From Didemnitutus sp041906465 (GTDB lineage Bacteria; Verrucomicrobiota; Verrucomicrobiia; Opitutales; Opitutaceae), in NCBI GenBank assembly GCA_041906465.1, contig JAYRJE010000006.1, positions 231,987 through 295,986 on the forward strand: a DNA stretch of 64,000 nt. The letters are read 5' to 3'. The position numbers and the translations under genes were made by a program. Shown in pieces: positions 32,601 to 40,791 of the stretch (position 1 is the first letter of the stretch; the number at the start of each line of letters is the position of its first letter). The notes beneath the pieces are model-generated. The model saw only the letters and a list, made by a program, of their open reading frames with translations. It was not told where the DNA came from and made no database searches.

Positions 32601-33251
32601 CCGCGCCTCGACCGTGAACGGCTGCTGTTGCCACGTGCCGGTGCTGCGGACGGCGGTCGGCGTCCAGGTAATTTCCGCGTGTGTGGCCAAGGAGGGCAGT
32701 TCAATGGTCGCGAACAGCGTGTCGTTTGGCGTGGAGACGCTCGCGTGCAGCTCCTGCTGTGTGGGCAGTGCTCCCGTTGCGTGGACGGTGCCGTCTCGCC
32801 ACGAGAGGCTTGCGATCTTCCAAGTCGTTTCGCCGCGCGAGATCGTTCCGTTTTCCGCCGTCAAGTTCGGCAGCCACTGGCGCAGCTGTGCGGCGACGCG
32901 TTGGACTTGCGAATGGACCGCGGCCGGCGTCGACGGCGGTCGCGGTGGGTCCGCGGGAATCAGGCGCAGTGACCAGGCGGAGATTTCCGCGTGGGCGTGG
33001 GAGCGTTGCAGCAGCCAGAGGAGCGGTGTGTCGAGGGTCGCATGCGTGGCGGAGAATGCGAGGCCGGGTCGCTTGAGATTCACCCCCTCGAGGCGGAAGC
33101 GCGCGTAGCCGATGATTTGGTAGCGCGCGAAGGACACGCCCTGCGCACGCGCCAGCGGACGCAGCGCGGCGCCGAGCCACCACGGCAGCGCGGCCAGGCC
33201 GAGGATCAGCAGCAGGGAGAGCAGGAGCAGAATCTTCAGAGCGCTGCGCAT
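29628..33251 (-). CDS. tamB: TamB-like translocation and assembly module protein
   Basis: A 1207-residue AsmA/TamB-family protein. A single N-terminal membrane anchor (KILLLLSLLLILGLAALPWWLG, about residues 5-26) is followed by a very long beta-helical groove built from repeated short strands. The C-terminal DUF490/TamB domain (about residues 880-1200) ends with ITSGEQVSEAGRETYRAEY and GLSYRIYTKEG. It is thought to span the periplasm and shuttle lipids or help insert outer-membrane proteins with TamA, whose gene follows on the same strand. A strong ribosome site (GGAGGAAAC before ATG) supports the start at 33251. The frame is open a further 23 codons upstream. Confidence 0.9.
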   Translation of the reverse strand: MRSALKILLLLSLLLILGLAALPWWLGAALRPLARAQGVSFARYQIIGYARFRLEGVNLKRPGLAFSATHATLDTPLLWLLQRSHAHAEISAWSLRLIPADPPRPPSTPAAVHSQVQRVAAQLRQWLPNLTAENGTISRGETTWKIASLSWRDGTVHATGALPTQQELHASVSTPNDTLFATIELPSLATHAEITWTPTAVRSTGTWQQQPFTVEARFDDPAWIPTHAEFRAENWDLPAAHAKLGPPYERVRGDMRAQWTGRDFTAELRANASPSNGTKAPPFEIAAHATGDRQGIVLRTLQVRAPFATATLSAPLTFSFIGSSAANPAVLQIAADLSRQPWFDAAGQLTGEIRAVPRGGDSRGEFSVALDAFRWGKLTAQTARVRGRWQAPRVQLDEAVVTLDPGSRIVARGTLDWAARELHDARLDATLRPAWLAPLWRGQVAFEQVAAAVELEGPIAALRHRGELDATRLRASQWRPFDLHAEWTGEGRAPAEFSMSARAGDSALQLTGALSADRATVRQFALQRAGQPLLRSVAPAEISRAPHWKISGLRLEGPDHSLAVDAEWSDAPNFFVSAHNVSSEWLADWWSGEVLPLRVAALTLRGGGRDGVLVAEAALDASAQVDGTWLQTRLSAAAQANGIRVSQLELADTDGLMAYATGHVPARVLWSHTPRIEFDPRAPLELEASIASDSPLWELVRRRTGLTVAGGAVVANISGSLEQPRGLVRVDAARLARAGPAENNRAEITALSATIRGLREGVQLESLAAQVAGHPVRATGRLPMSDAAWRTLLSAPREFDWRRAEVQLSAPRVELAALTPTFPALPFTSGTLAAELQFASGEVTGRAELRDGASRPLPGLGRLLAIEADLALAGRRVEVKTFSARLGGEPVELTGTAALGDRNRLDLELRLQAKNVPLVRRPGLLVRTDLDLRAQTPDRGPTRISGRVELRDALVLADLAAILPGGPRGSARVPPYFSVEAEPFSRWPLDVQLGGSRAVRVRTAVFNGVATPQFHLTGTLGEPRAIGQLTVDEGQVLFPFARFAVQQGAVRLTAADPTQLQLAVNATAKRMGYELRLEAGGTTAAPTLAFASNPPLESADILLLVTTGQPPRNESLAGVGPTNQQRLTRLGTFLGSGIFQNFGGTEDRLEITSGEQVSEAGRETYRAEYKLTEKLSLTGEYDQYDDYNAGLSYRIYTKEGAKREERK

Positions 33252-33377
33252 GTTTCCTCCGGAGACCGGCGGATTCGCGGGCGGTTGCCAGAAATCGCCC
33301 GCCGATGACCGCCCCGGCATGGAGGATGATGGCCCGCCTGCCGCCGGGGAAAAGCCGCACCACCAACGGAACGGCGC

Positions 33378-33962
33378 TCAGGGATGCGCGACCGCTTCGC
33401 GCACGAGGGCGGCGATGGCGTCGGGGAGCGGGAGGCCGAGTGCGAGCTCGTGCGCGCGCGGGCTCATTTTTTTCCACGTCTTGCGGATGATCTCGACGAA
33501 CTTCTCGCGCGGATACCCGGCATGTTGCGCGGCAAAGTCGGCAATCTCATTCTCGAGGAACACGAGGCACGCCGCGTCCTCGAGGGCTTGCGTGCCCGGG
33601 TTGGTTTTCAGCGCGGTTTTCGAAACCCACGTGTAAACCGCGTCGGCTTCGTTTGCGGCGACGCCGGCTTGGACGAGCAACTCCTTCGCGCGCGCGGCCT
33701 GTTTCACGTAGAGCGATTGGCGCCACTTCAGGTAGCCGACTTTGCCCTCGGGGAACGTCGTGCGCGGCACGCTCCAGCGTTCCAGGTGCTGGCAGCGCGC
33801 GGCGAGCCTCAGCAGCGGCGAGGCGTCGGGCACCACGCGCACGACCCACGCCTCCATGCGCTCGGCGTAAACGAGCTCGGCGGCGCGGCCGTCCGCGGCC
33901 CTCTTCGGGTCGGCGGCGTGGGCAGCATCGATGAGCGAGCGAGCGGCGGCATAGGCGTCCAT
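33378..33962 (-). CDS. DUF4202-family protein
   Basis: A 194-residue soluble helical protein of the DUF4202 family. It starts AYAAARSLIDAAHAADPKRA. The characteristic AELVYAERMEAWVVRVVPDASPLLRLAARCQHLERWSVPR stretch (about residues 31-70) contains the conserved RCQHLERW. Later segments are KWRQSLYVKQA and LEDAACLVFLENEIADFA (about residues 137-154). The pattern resembles HD-like or ferritin-like helical bundles, but no reaction is known. The ATG at 33962 is preferred because the extension to 34181 is not family-like. It is divergent from the CARDB-like gene with 231 bp between starts and lies 126 bp upstream of tamB. Confidence 0.85.
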   Translation of the reverse strand: MDAYAAARSLIDAAHAADPKRAADGRAAELVYAERMEAWVVRVVPDASPLLRLAARCQHLERWSVPRTTFPEGKVGYLKWRQSLYVKQAARAKELLVQAGVAANEADAVYTWVSKTALKTNPGTQALEDAACLVFLENEIADFAAQHAGYPREKFVEIIRKTWKKMSPRAHELALGLPLPDAIAALVREAVAHP

Positions 33963-34193
33963 GAACCAAGCGAGCCGGCCCGGCGCGGCCAGGGCAAGCG
34001 GGGGCTGCGTCACCGTTCCGCGCGAGCCGCGCCGCCGGCGTGGCCCCTTCGGCCGCGAAAGCGCGCTTGTAAGAGCAGACGCGACGGCATCGGGCCAGAC
34101 GCCCGCCGCAAAACCCCGCCATCCCATTGCTTCGCGTCGGGCCTTCTTCCGTGGGCGCCGAGGCGAGGCATCCACCCCCAACGGAGACCGTCC

Positions 34194-35240
34194 ATGCCCT
34201 ACACTGGCTTACTCGTGCGCGACTCCCTGCAAGATCAGGGAATCGTTCCATCCCCCGGCTATCCTTACACGTCGCCGGACATCATCTGTGTGCAACAGAA
34301 CACCTATGCCAATCCCGCCGCCGTTTTCGGCACCACGCCAAGCTACGCGTCGGACCCGAACCAGGCCGTGGTGGCCCAGCAAAACAACAACTTCTACGTT
34401 CGCGCCCGGAACCTTGGCACCGCTGCGCAGGGCGGCGCGATGTATGTCTACTGGAGCAAGGCCTCGCTGCTGCTGACCCCGAACCTCTGGTTCAACCAGC
34501 CGATGACGGCGCTGCTCAACAAGCAGCCGCAGAACTACGTGACGTTGCCCAGCGTGTCCGCAGGGCAGATCGCGGTCGGCGCGATCCCGTTCAACTGGAC
34601 CCCGCCCACGATCTCGGCCAACGACCACTTCTGCCTGATCGGCGCGGTCAACACCGTGCCGCCCTACAACTGGCCGCCGGCGCAAGCGCCGACGTTCAGC
34701 TCCTCCGACCAGTTCGCCCTCTGGGTGCGCAACAACCAGAACATCTGCTGGCGCAACCTCAGCCTCGTCACCAATCCCAGCGCGCCGCAGTGGGACCGGC
34801 TCGACTCGTTCGCGAATCCGTGGGCCACGCCCATGCCGATGCTGGTCGCCGTCCAGTGCCAGAACATCCCCGTCGGCACGACGGTGCAGATCCTCTGCTC
34901 GGCGCTGGGCATCAACACCTCGGTGGTGACGACCGCGCCGAACCAGACCGTCTACTCCAGCGGCGTCACCTGCCCTTCCGGCTTCAACGGCCTGGTCGAG
35001 ACGATGGCCCGCCTCACCAGCGGCACGTGGCCCGCCGGCGCGATGCTGACGACCACCGTCTACGTCGGCATGCAGGCGAGCTCGCCCGCGGCGCACCTCG
35101 CGCACCGCTTCGGCGAGTTCGAGCAGCATCCCTCCGTCGTGGCCACCAAGCAGCTCGTGCGCAAAGCCACCGGTGACTCCGTCAACGGCGTCCTCGTTGC
35201 GATCGGCAACACCGCCACCGCGTATCAACCCACCGCCTGA
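34194..35240 (+). CDS. CARDB-like beta-sandwich protein without signal peptide
   Basis: A 348-residue protein of unrecognised family. It begins MPYTGLLVRDSLQDQG with no signal peptide or membrane helix. Residues about 45-125 resemble a CARDB-type beta-sandwich (NNFYVRARNLGTAAQGGAMYVYWSKAS), and residues about 200-320 form a second beta-rich region. Four cysteines are present. The composition (Asn, Thr, Pro and aromatic rich) is that of extracellular or structural beta proteins, so a non-Sec export route or a cytoplasmic structural role is implied. A GGAG ribosome site precedes the start. The next gene begins 9 bp after its stop, so the two form an operon. Function unknown. Confidence 0.72.
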   Translation: MPYTGLLVRDSLQDQGIVPSPGYPYTSPDIICVQQNTYANPAAVFGTTPSYASDPNQAVVAQQNNNFYVRARNLGTAAQGGAMYVYWSKASLLLTPNLWFNQPMTALLNKQPQNYVTLPSVSAGQIAVGAIPFNWTPPTISANDHFCLIGAVNTVPPYNWPPAQAPTFSSSDQFALWVRNNQNICWRNLSLVTNPSAPQWDRLDSFANPWATPMPMLVAVQCQNIPVGTTVQILCSALGINTSVVTTAPNQTVYSSGVTCPSGFNGLVETMARLTSGTWPAGAMLTTTVYVGMQASSPAAHLAHRFGEFEQHPSVVATKQLVRKATGDSVNGVLVAIGNTATAYQPTA

Positions 35241-35249
35241 TCGTCTCCC

Positions 35250-37376
35250 ATGAGCACTCCCTTTGTCTCACTCGAAACCAGTTTCTTCGTGAACGGCAGC
35301 GCGCAAACCGCGCCGCAATTCGCCATCAAGCTCAACGGCAGCGTGCCCTTCACCGTCACCGCGTGGGTGAACGCCCAGTCCATCCAGGACCCGGCCGACA
35401 TCCTCGCCAAGGACGGCGTGTTTCGCTTCGGCGTCCAGGGCACCCAGCTCTACGTCGAACTCAACGGCTTCCCGGCCCTCTGGTCCGACGGCAGCACCAA
35501 TCCCGTGACGCAGGACGCCTGGCATTACGTCGCCTGTGTCTACACCGGCACGCAACTGCAGCTCTACATCGACGGCGTCCTCGATTGCGCGGCCGGCGTG
35601 ACCGGCCAGGGCGCGGACAACACGAACCCGTTTGTCATCGCGAACAACCTGCAGGGCCGCCTGAACAGCGTCCGCGTCTACGACCGCGCGCTGCCGGCGG
35701 GCTTGCTGCTCGCGGCGATGTTCCAGCCCGACCCCGCGCAGAGCTACGTTGCGAACTTCGACTTCACCCTCAATCCGCCCGTCGACACCTCCGGCAACAA
35801 CCTCCCGCTCGTGCTCAGCGGCACGACGCACGTCAATGCCGTCGCTCCCGCCGTCGCACTCGGCGCCAGCGCCTACTGCCAGCCGATCCGCGATCCCGGC
35901 GTGAATCCCGGCGGCGCCGGCAACGACCCCTACACCCTCCAGGCGTGGATCTGGATCGCGAACCCGGCGGCGAGCCTCACCGCCGACGGCCTCGTGCCCG
36001 CCGCCCAGGCCGTGTTCGTCAACCAACTCATCGATGCGCCGGTGGGCGTCGCGTTGTTCCTCGTCTACGACAGCACCGCGAACCTCTACCGGCTGGCGTC
36101 GTTGCGCGGCAACGTCGACAGCCCCGGCAGCACCCTCGTCTCGCAGGGCACGCTGCCCTTCGGCCAGTGGGTGAACGTCGCGACGACCTACGATCCGACC
36201 ACCACGACACTGTCGCTCTACCTCAACGGCGCGCTCGATTCGTCGAGCCCCGCGTTCCCCGCCATCACGGCGCTCGCCGCGCCGAGCGTGCTCATCGGCG
36301 GCGCGGCAGTTTCCACGCAGCCTTCCACGGTCTGGACGCTGCAGGGTTTCATCCAGACCGTCGACGTGTGGAACGTCAGCCTCAGCGCGGCCCAGATCCA
36401 GCAATGGCTCACCGCGTATCCCATCCAGGAAGCCGGCCTCACCGCGCACTACGACTTCACCAGCCAGCTCACGCGCAACGAGCTCAACGGCAATCTCGTC
36501 GGCCTCGCCGATCGCGCGAGCGTGCACGCGCAGACCGGCGCGGCCGGGACATCGGCCACCGCCACCGCGCGCCAATCGCGCCGCGAACCCGAGAAGCCGC
36601 ACTACCGGCAGCTCGCCCCTGAAATGATGCAGCGCTTGCGCGACGGCATCTCGTTCGCGGACGCGCCCCAGCTGGACAAGCTGCTCGACGAGGCGGCGCG
36701 CAAGGAGCTCGAGCAGAACCTGCACCTGTTCGTGCCCGCGGCGCACGTCGAGCGCTTCCGCGCCAAGCTGGCCGGTGAATGGGCCCGCGTCCGGCACCTC
36801 ATGCGCGAGCGGCCGCAGGAGCTGCGCTTCGTGATCACCCACCACAAGATCGACGGCGAACACATCCTCATTCACCACACGCCCGTCCACTCCACGGTGG
36901 TCTTCCGCGCGCCGCTCGAGACGCTCGACGACTGCACGATGTGGCGCATCCGCGTGATCTGGACGATCCTGATGGGCCTGCTGTCGGTGTTCGGCGTGAC
37001 TGCGGCGCTGACCAACCGCGCGCTGCAGTTCATCCAGCAGCGGATCCTGGGCAACGCCGCCCTGATGCGGGCGATCGGCAACATCCCGGCTTCGGTGACG
37101 GCCACCGGGCTCTACGTGATCATCAAGGCGCTCTATGATTTCGGCGTGCTCTGGCCGCTGATCAAGATCGTGCTGACCACGATGGGCTGGTGGGCGCTCA
37201 CGAAGCTGCTCGTGAAGATCCTGGTGAAGTTCTTCGGCGCCGCGCTTGCGGTGGCGGAAACGATCGCCTCGCTCATCGTGGCCGTGGCCCAGCTCATCTA
37301 CGTGCTCACACAGCAACCGGCGCAATGCCCGCTCATCCCGAGCGGCGCCGAAGCTCCGTCGCCCGCCCCGGCCTGA
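35250..37376 (+). CDS. Two-LamG-domain protein with hydrophobic C-terminal domain
   Basis: A 708-residue protein. Residues about 5-160 and 195-400 are two LamG/concanavalin-like lectin domains: FTVTAWVNAQSIQDPADILA, then DAWHYVACVYTGTQLQLYID; and PYTLQAWIWIANPAASL, then GQWVNVATTYDPTTTTLSLY. Residues about 440-560 are charged and helical (QLDKLLDEAARKELEQNLHL). Residues about 566-692 are strongly hydrophobic with several possible helices (VIWTILMGLLSVFGV, LYVIIKALYDFGVLWPLIKI, LAVAETIASLIVAVAQLIYV). There is no signal peptide. Lectin modules joined to a C-terminal membrane or pore-like region without Sec export is an unusual design. It is co-transcribed with the CARDB-like gene. Function unknown. 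Confidence 0.8.
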   Translation: MSTPFVSLETSFFVNGSAQTAPQFAIKLNGSVPFTVTAWVNAQSIQDPADILAKDGVFRFGVQGTQLYVELNGFPALWSDGSTNPVTQDAWHYVACVYTGTQLQLYIDGVLDCAAGVTGQGADNTNPFVIANNLQGRLNSVRVYDRALPAGLLLAAMFQPDPAQSYVANFDFTLNPPVDTSGNNLPLVLSGTTHVNAVAPAVALGASAYCQPIRDPGVNPGGAGNDPYTLQAWIWIANPAASLTADGLVPAAQAVFVNQLIDAPVGVALFLVYDSTANLYRLASLRGNVDSPGSTLVSQGTLPFGQWVNVATTYDPTTTTLSLYLNGALDSSSPAFPAITALAAPSVLIGGAAVSTQPSTVWTLQGFIQTVDVWNVSLSAAQIQQWLTAYPIQEAGLTAHYDFTSQLTRNELNGNLVGLADRASVHAQTGAAGTSATATARQSRREPEKPHYRQLAPEMMQRLRDGISFADAPQLDKLLDEAARKELEQNLHLFVPAAHVERFRAKLAGEWARVRHLMRERPQELRFVITHHKIDGEHILIHHTPVHSTVVFRAPLETLDDCTMWRIRVIWTILMGLLSVFGVTAALTNRALQFIQQRILGNAALMRAIGNIPASVTATGLYVIIKALYDFGVLWPLIKIVLTTMGWWALTKLLVKILVKFFGAALAVAETIASLIVAVAQLIYVLTQQPAQCPLIPSGAEAPSPAPA

Positions 37377-37510
37377 ACGGCCGCGGGGCAAATCCCGGCG
37401 GAGGCGCGTGCTCGATCCGATGTGGCCGGGCACGCGTTTACCCGACGGGAAACCCGGTCGCGCGCAAGCGGCTTGCCGGCGCGGGCAAGGTCGGCTCCCT
37501 TGCCCGACAC

Positions 37511-38758
37511 ATGAGCGACACCACGCCGGTCGATCTTCGCGTTCCGCTGGATGCGATCTATCGCGCCGAGGCGGGACGTGTGCTCGCCACACTGATCGGT
37601 TTGTTGGGCAGTTTCGAGGTGGCGGAGGATGCGATGCACGATGCGTTTCGCGCTGCGGCGGAGCGCTGGCCGGCGGAAGGCGTGCCGCGCCATCCGCGTG
37701 CGTGGCTGGTTTCCACGGCGCGGTTCAAGGCGATCGACGCTCTGCGCCGCCAGACGCGGCTGGACGCTACGCGAGGAGAGGTTGCTGCGACGTTGCATCA
37801 GGACGAAACGATGGCGCCGACCACGAATGACGATGTGCCGGACGACCGGCTGCGGCTGATTTTCACGTGCTGCCATCCGGCGCTGCCGCCGGAGGCGCGC
37901 ACAGCGCTGACGCTGCGCGAGCTGTGCGGCCTGACGACGGAGGAAATCGCGCGCGCGTTCCTGACCACGGCGCCGACGATCGCGCAGCGGATCGTGCGGG
38001 CGAAGGCGAAGATTCGCGCGGAGCGGATTCCGTATCAGACGCCGTCGACCGAGGAACTGCCGGAGCGTTTGGGCGCGGTGCTCGCGGTCGTTTATTTGCT
38101 GTTTAACGAGGGCTACGCGGCGAGCTCCGGGCCGATGCTGCTGCGCGCCGATCTCTCTGCCGAGGCGATCCGACTCGGTCGCATGCTGCTCGAGTTGATG
38201 CCCGAGCCGGAGGTGATGGGCTTGCTCGCGCTGATGCTGCTGCAGGAATCGCGGCGAGCGGCGCGGGTGGATGCGGCGGGCGAACTGGTGCTGCTGGAGG
38301 AGCAGGACCGCGCGCGGTGGGATCGCGCGGCGATCCGCGAGGGCATCGGGCTGGTGGAGCGGGCCTTGGCGACGCGGCGTTTCGGCGCCTACACGCTGCA
38401 GGCGGCAATTGCGGCGGTGCATGCGGAGGCGCGCTCGGCCGACCAGACCGATTGGCGGCAGATTTGCGCGCTCTACGCCGCACTGCTCGAGGTGCAGTCT
38501 TCGCCCGTCATCGAGCTGAATCGGGCCGTGGCGGTCGCGATGCATCGCGGGCCGGAGGCCGGGTTGGCGCTGATCGACGCGCTGCTCGTGCGGGGCGAGT
38601 TGCAGGACTACGACCTCGCGCACTCCGCGCGCGCGGATCTTTGCCGGCGACTGGGCCGGGTGGGCGAGGCGCGCGAGAGCTACGAACGCGCGCTGGCGTT
38701 GGCGCCCGCGGAGGCCGTGCGGCGATTTCTGACCCGGAGGATGCGTGAACTCGGATGA
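37511..38758 (+). CDS. ECF42-type RNA polymerase sigma factor with TPR-like C-terminus
   Basis: A 415-residue extracytoplasmic-function sigma factor of the DGPF-linked (ECF42) class. Sigma2 is at about residues 10-80 (LLGSFEVAEDAMHDAFRAAAERWP). Sigma4 is at about 110-170 (LTLRELCGLTTEEIARAFLTTAPTIAQRIVRAK). A long C-terminal SnoaL/TPR-like extension of about 230 residues (LGRVGEARESYERALALAP at the end) is characteristic of this group and needed for activity in studied members. No anti-sigma gene is adjacent. The YCII/DGPF protein gene follows after 92 bp, the usual partner of ECF42. The start at 37511 follows the clear family N-terminus. Confidence 0.92.
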   Translation: MSDTTPVDLRVPLDAIYRAEAGRVLATLIGLLGSFEVAEDAMHDAFRAAAERWPAEGVPRHPRAWLVSTARFKAIDALRRQTRLDATRGEVAATLHQDETMAPTTNDDVPDDRLRLIFTCCHPALPPEARTALTLRELCGLTTEEIARAFLTTAPTIAQRIVRAKAKIRAERIPYQTPSTEELPERLGAVLAVVYLLFNEGYAASSGPMLLRADLSAEAIRLGRMLLELMPEPEVMGLLALMLLQESRRAARVDAAGELVLLEEQDRARWDRAAIREGIGLVERALATRRFGAYTLQAAIAAVHAEARSADQTDWRQICALYAALLEVQSSPVIELNRAVAVAMHRGPEAGLALIDALLVRGELQDYDLAHSARADLCRRLGRVGEARESYERALALAPAEAVRRFLTRRMRELG

Positions 38759-38850
38759 CTTTTTCGCGCCGGATGTCGAATTGGGCGGCACCCAATCGAC
38801 TAGTCACTGAAACGCGGCCAATTCCGGCCGTTTTCCCTATCCTAAATCAC

Positions 38851-39249
38851 ATGAAATACATCTGCCTCGGTTATGCTGACCCCAAGATCTTCGGTGCGCT
38901 CTCCGAAACGGAATTGCACGCGGGGATGGACCGCTGTTTCGCCTACGACGACGAGCTGCGCGCGAAGGGGCATTTCGTCGGCGGTCACGGCCTGCAGCCG
39001 CCGAACACGGCCATGACGCTGCGCTCCGTCAACGGACGCGTGACGGTGACAGACGGACCGTTCACGGAGACCAAGGAATACCTCGGCGGCATCCTGATCC
39101 TCGAGGCGCGCGACCTGAATCATGCCGTCGAGCTCATCTCGAAGCACCCGGGCATCGGCTTCGGTCCGTGGGAAATCCGGCCGGCGGCCGACCTCGACGA
39201 GATGATGCGCGCCAGCGAAGCGCGCCGTGCCGGGAAGCCGTCGGCGTAG
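38851..39249 (+). CDS. YCII-related (DGPF) domain protein
   Basis: A 132-residue small alpha/beta protein of the YCII superfamily with the diagnostic VTVTDGPFTETKEYLGG motif (about residues 66-82). It begins MKYICLGYADPKIF and ends with a helical tail. DGPF proteins are genetically linked to ECF42 sigma factors and are often their targets or partners. Their chemistry is unknown, although the fold is related to a ferredoxin-like lactonase/isomerase. Here it lies downstream of, not upstream of, the sigma gene. The 92-bp gap could hold its own sigma-dependent promoter. Confidence 0.92.
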   Translation: MKYICLGYADPKIFGALSETELHAGMDRCFAYDDELRAKGHFVGGHGLQPPNTAMTLRSVNGRVTVTDGPFTETKEYLGGILILEARDLNHAVELISKHPGIGFGPWEIRPAADLDEMMRASEARRAGKPSA

Positions 39250-39321
39250 CGGGCTGCGGCCGGCGGCGTTCCGTGGCGAAGCGGAACTTTCGGCGTAGGC
39301 GGCGATGAAGAAGATTCGGGC

Positions 39322-39390
39322 CCACGAAACACACGAATCACACGAAAGGAGCCGAGGGTCGCGGCGAGCGGGCCTTCGTGTGTTTCGTGG
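39322..39390. repeat. Periodic long inverted repeat (CACGAAA family)
   Basis: Left half CCACGAAACACACGAATCAC then ACGAAAGG; right half CCTTCGTGTGTTTCGTGG, around a GC-rich centre. The same half-unit occurs at 25505. It lies between the YCII gene and the acidic hypothetical gene. Confidence 0.7.
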
Positions 39391-39464
39391 CTACTTTTCT
39401 GGGTTTGGGGGCGATGACAAAGAACGCCTCGCGCGACAGCGCTTCGTGCGCACACTGTGCACGC

Positions 39465-40712
39465 ATGGCCTGGCGCATCGATGAGCACGTGGTTCGCGGC
39501 GAGATTGATAACCGCGTGCGAGGTCGCGTCGTCGGGAAAATTTGGTTGGTCGATCGCGCGGAGCCGGTGGAGTTGGAGCTGGTCGGCGATTGCTGGCGCG
39601 ATCTGGCGGGGCGGCGGCTGGAGTTCGTCAACCCGCAGCCGAAGCCGGGATTGCCGGAGAGTTTGGCGGCGCGGCAGGTGGGTTCGGTCGGCGACATCAC
39701 GGCGTCGCGCAAGGTGAAGGTGTTGGATTTCCCGCTCGAGGACATGCACCTCTACTACAAGACCGGGCGCGAGATGCCGTGGCATTGGGGCAATGCGCTC
39801 TATCTTGAATGGATTTCAGAGCGCAATGGTCGCGTGGTGATCGAGACGGCGAGTTTCGAGCTGAAGATCGTCGGCGAGCCGACGTGGGAAATGACCGAGG
39901 CTGATGAAACGGTGCAGCGGGGTGAGAATGGCGAGGCGATGGGCGGCTTCACGGCGCAACTGAGTGAGAGTGAAAGTGAGGGTGAACGGGACGAGGCGGG
40001 TGACGCGGGCGAGTCGGACGACGAGAGTGGCGTCGTGGGTGAGAGCAAACCGATGACCGAAGCGGAGGCCGAGGCGATGCAGGCGCGGAGCGATTTGCTC
40101 GCGGATCGCATCCAGACGCGCATGGAGCGCGAAGGGCCGGAAGCGGACCACGCGAAGATTTTGGAGGAGGAAATCGAGCGGTTGAATCGCGAGGACCCGC
40201 CGCCGGAGCCGACGCCCGAGCAGGTGGCGCGGAATGAGGCGTGGCTGGAGGAATTCAATCGCGCGGCGAAGGAGGCGTTGGAGGATTCGGAGCCGGAAGA
40301 CGAGGCGGAGCGGAGTGACGAGCATCCGGTCGCCGTGCGCGCGAGGGAGCTATGTTATGTGTGGCAGAGCTGCGCAGAGGACGAGGGCTGGGTGCCGGAG
40401 GACGCCGTGGCGGAGCATCCGGTGCAAGAGCTGTTGGACGCGCTCATGAAGGCGCACGTAAAGCTCGCGGCGTGGCTGAACAGTCGCGAGTGGCCGCCCG
40501 AGTTGGATTTCTGCGCCCTCACAATCGTGCGACTGAAAAAGGCGCGCGAGTATCTCGATGACGCGGTGCGGGCGTTGGAGTCGTGCCAGGAAGAGAAACT
40601 GATCGAACCCGCGCGACTCGGCCCGCTGCTCGTGGACGTGGGCGATCTCGCGTGCGACGTGGATGAGCTGATCGCGGAGCTGCGGGCGCGGCTGGAGCGC
40701 GAGATGGAGTGA
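39465..40712 (+). CDS. Acidic hypothetical protein
   Basis: A 415-residue cytoplasmic-looking protein. The N-terminal half (about residues 1-150) is beta-rich with VRGEIDNRVRGRVVGKIWLV and VELELVGDCWRDLAGRRLEF. The middle (about residues 160-290) is extremely acidic and probably disordered or coiled-coil (SESESEGERDEAGDAGES). The C-terminal 120 residues are helical (HVKLAAWLNSREWPPELDF). No family is recognised. The start is set at MAWRIDEHVV because the upstream part of the open frame lies in repeat-derived sequence. It could be a scaffold or nucleic-acid mimic; this is speculative. Confidence 0.75.
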   Translation: MAWRIDEHVVRGEIDNRVRGRVVGKIWLVDRAEPVELELVGDCWRDLAGRRLEFVNPQPKPGLPESLAARQVGSVGDITASRKVKVLDFPLEDMHLYYKTGREMPWHWGNALYLEWISERNGRVVIETASFELKIVGEPTWEMTEADETVQRGENGEAMGGFTAQLSESESEGERDEAGDAGESDDESGVVGESKPMTEAEAEAMQARSDLLADRIQTRMEREGPEADHAKILEEEIERLNREDPPPEPTPEQVARNEAWLEEFNRAAKEALEDSEPEDEAERSDEHPVAVRARELCYVWQSCAEDEGWVPEDAVAEHPVQELLDALMKAHVKLAAWLNSREWPPELDFCALTIVRLKKAREYLDDAVRALESCQEEKLIEPARLGPLLVDVGDLACDVDELIAELRARLEREME

Positions 40713-40791
40713 CTGGCCGCTTTGCCGTCGTGCCAGACTGCGCCGCGGTGTGAAGCAAGACCGGGCTTGGCGCACGGCGTTCCCGAATCGC

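Noticed and set aside
29517..32972. 1151-codon open frame on the plus strand opposite tamB
   Set aside because: It is a high-GC antisense shadow: it has Arg/Ala/Glu-rich low-information composition, and the minus-strand frame has a membrane anchor, a strong ribosome site and TamB domain features.
35268..37592. 774-codon open frame on the minus strand opposite the LamG gene
   Set aside because: Composition is Arg/Glu/Asp/Gly/Val shadow sequence with no domain pattern, while the plus strand shows two LamG domains.
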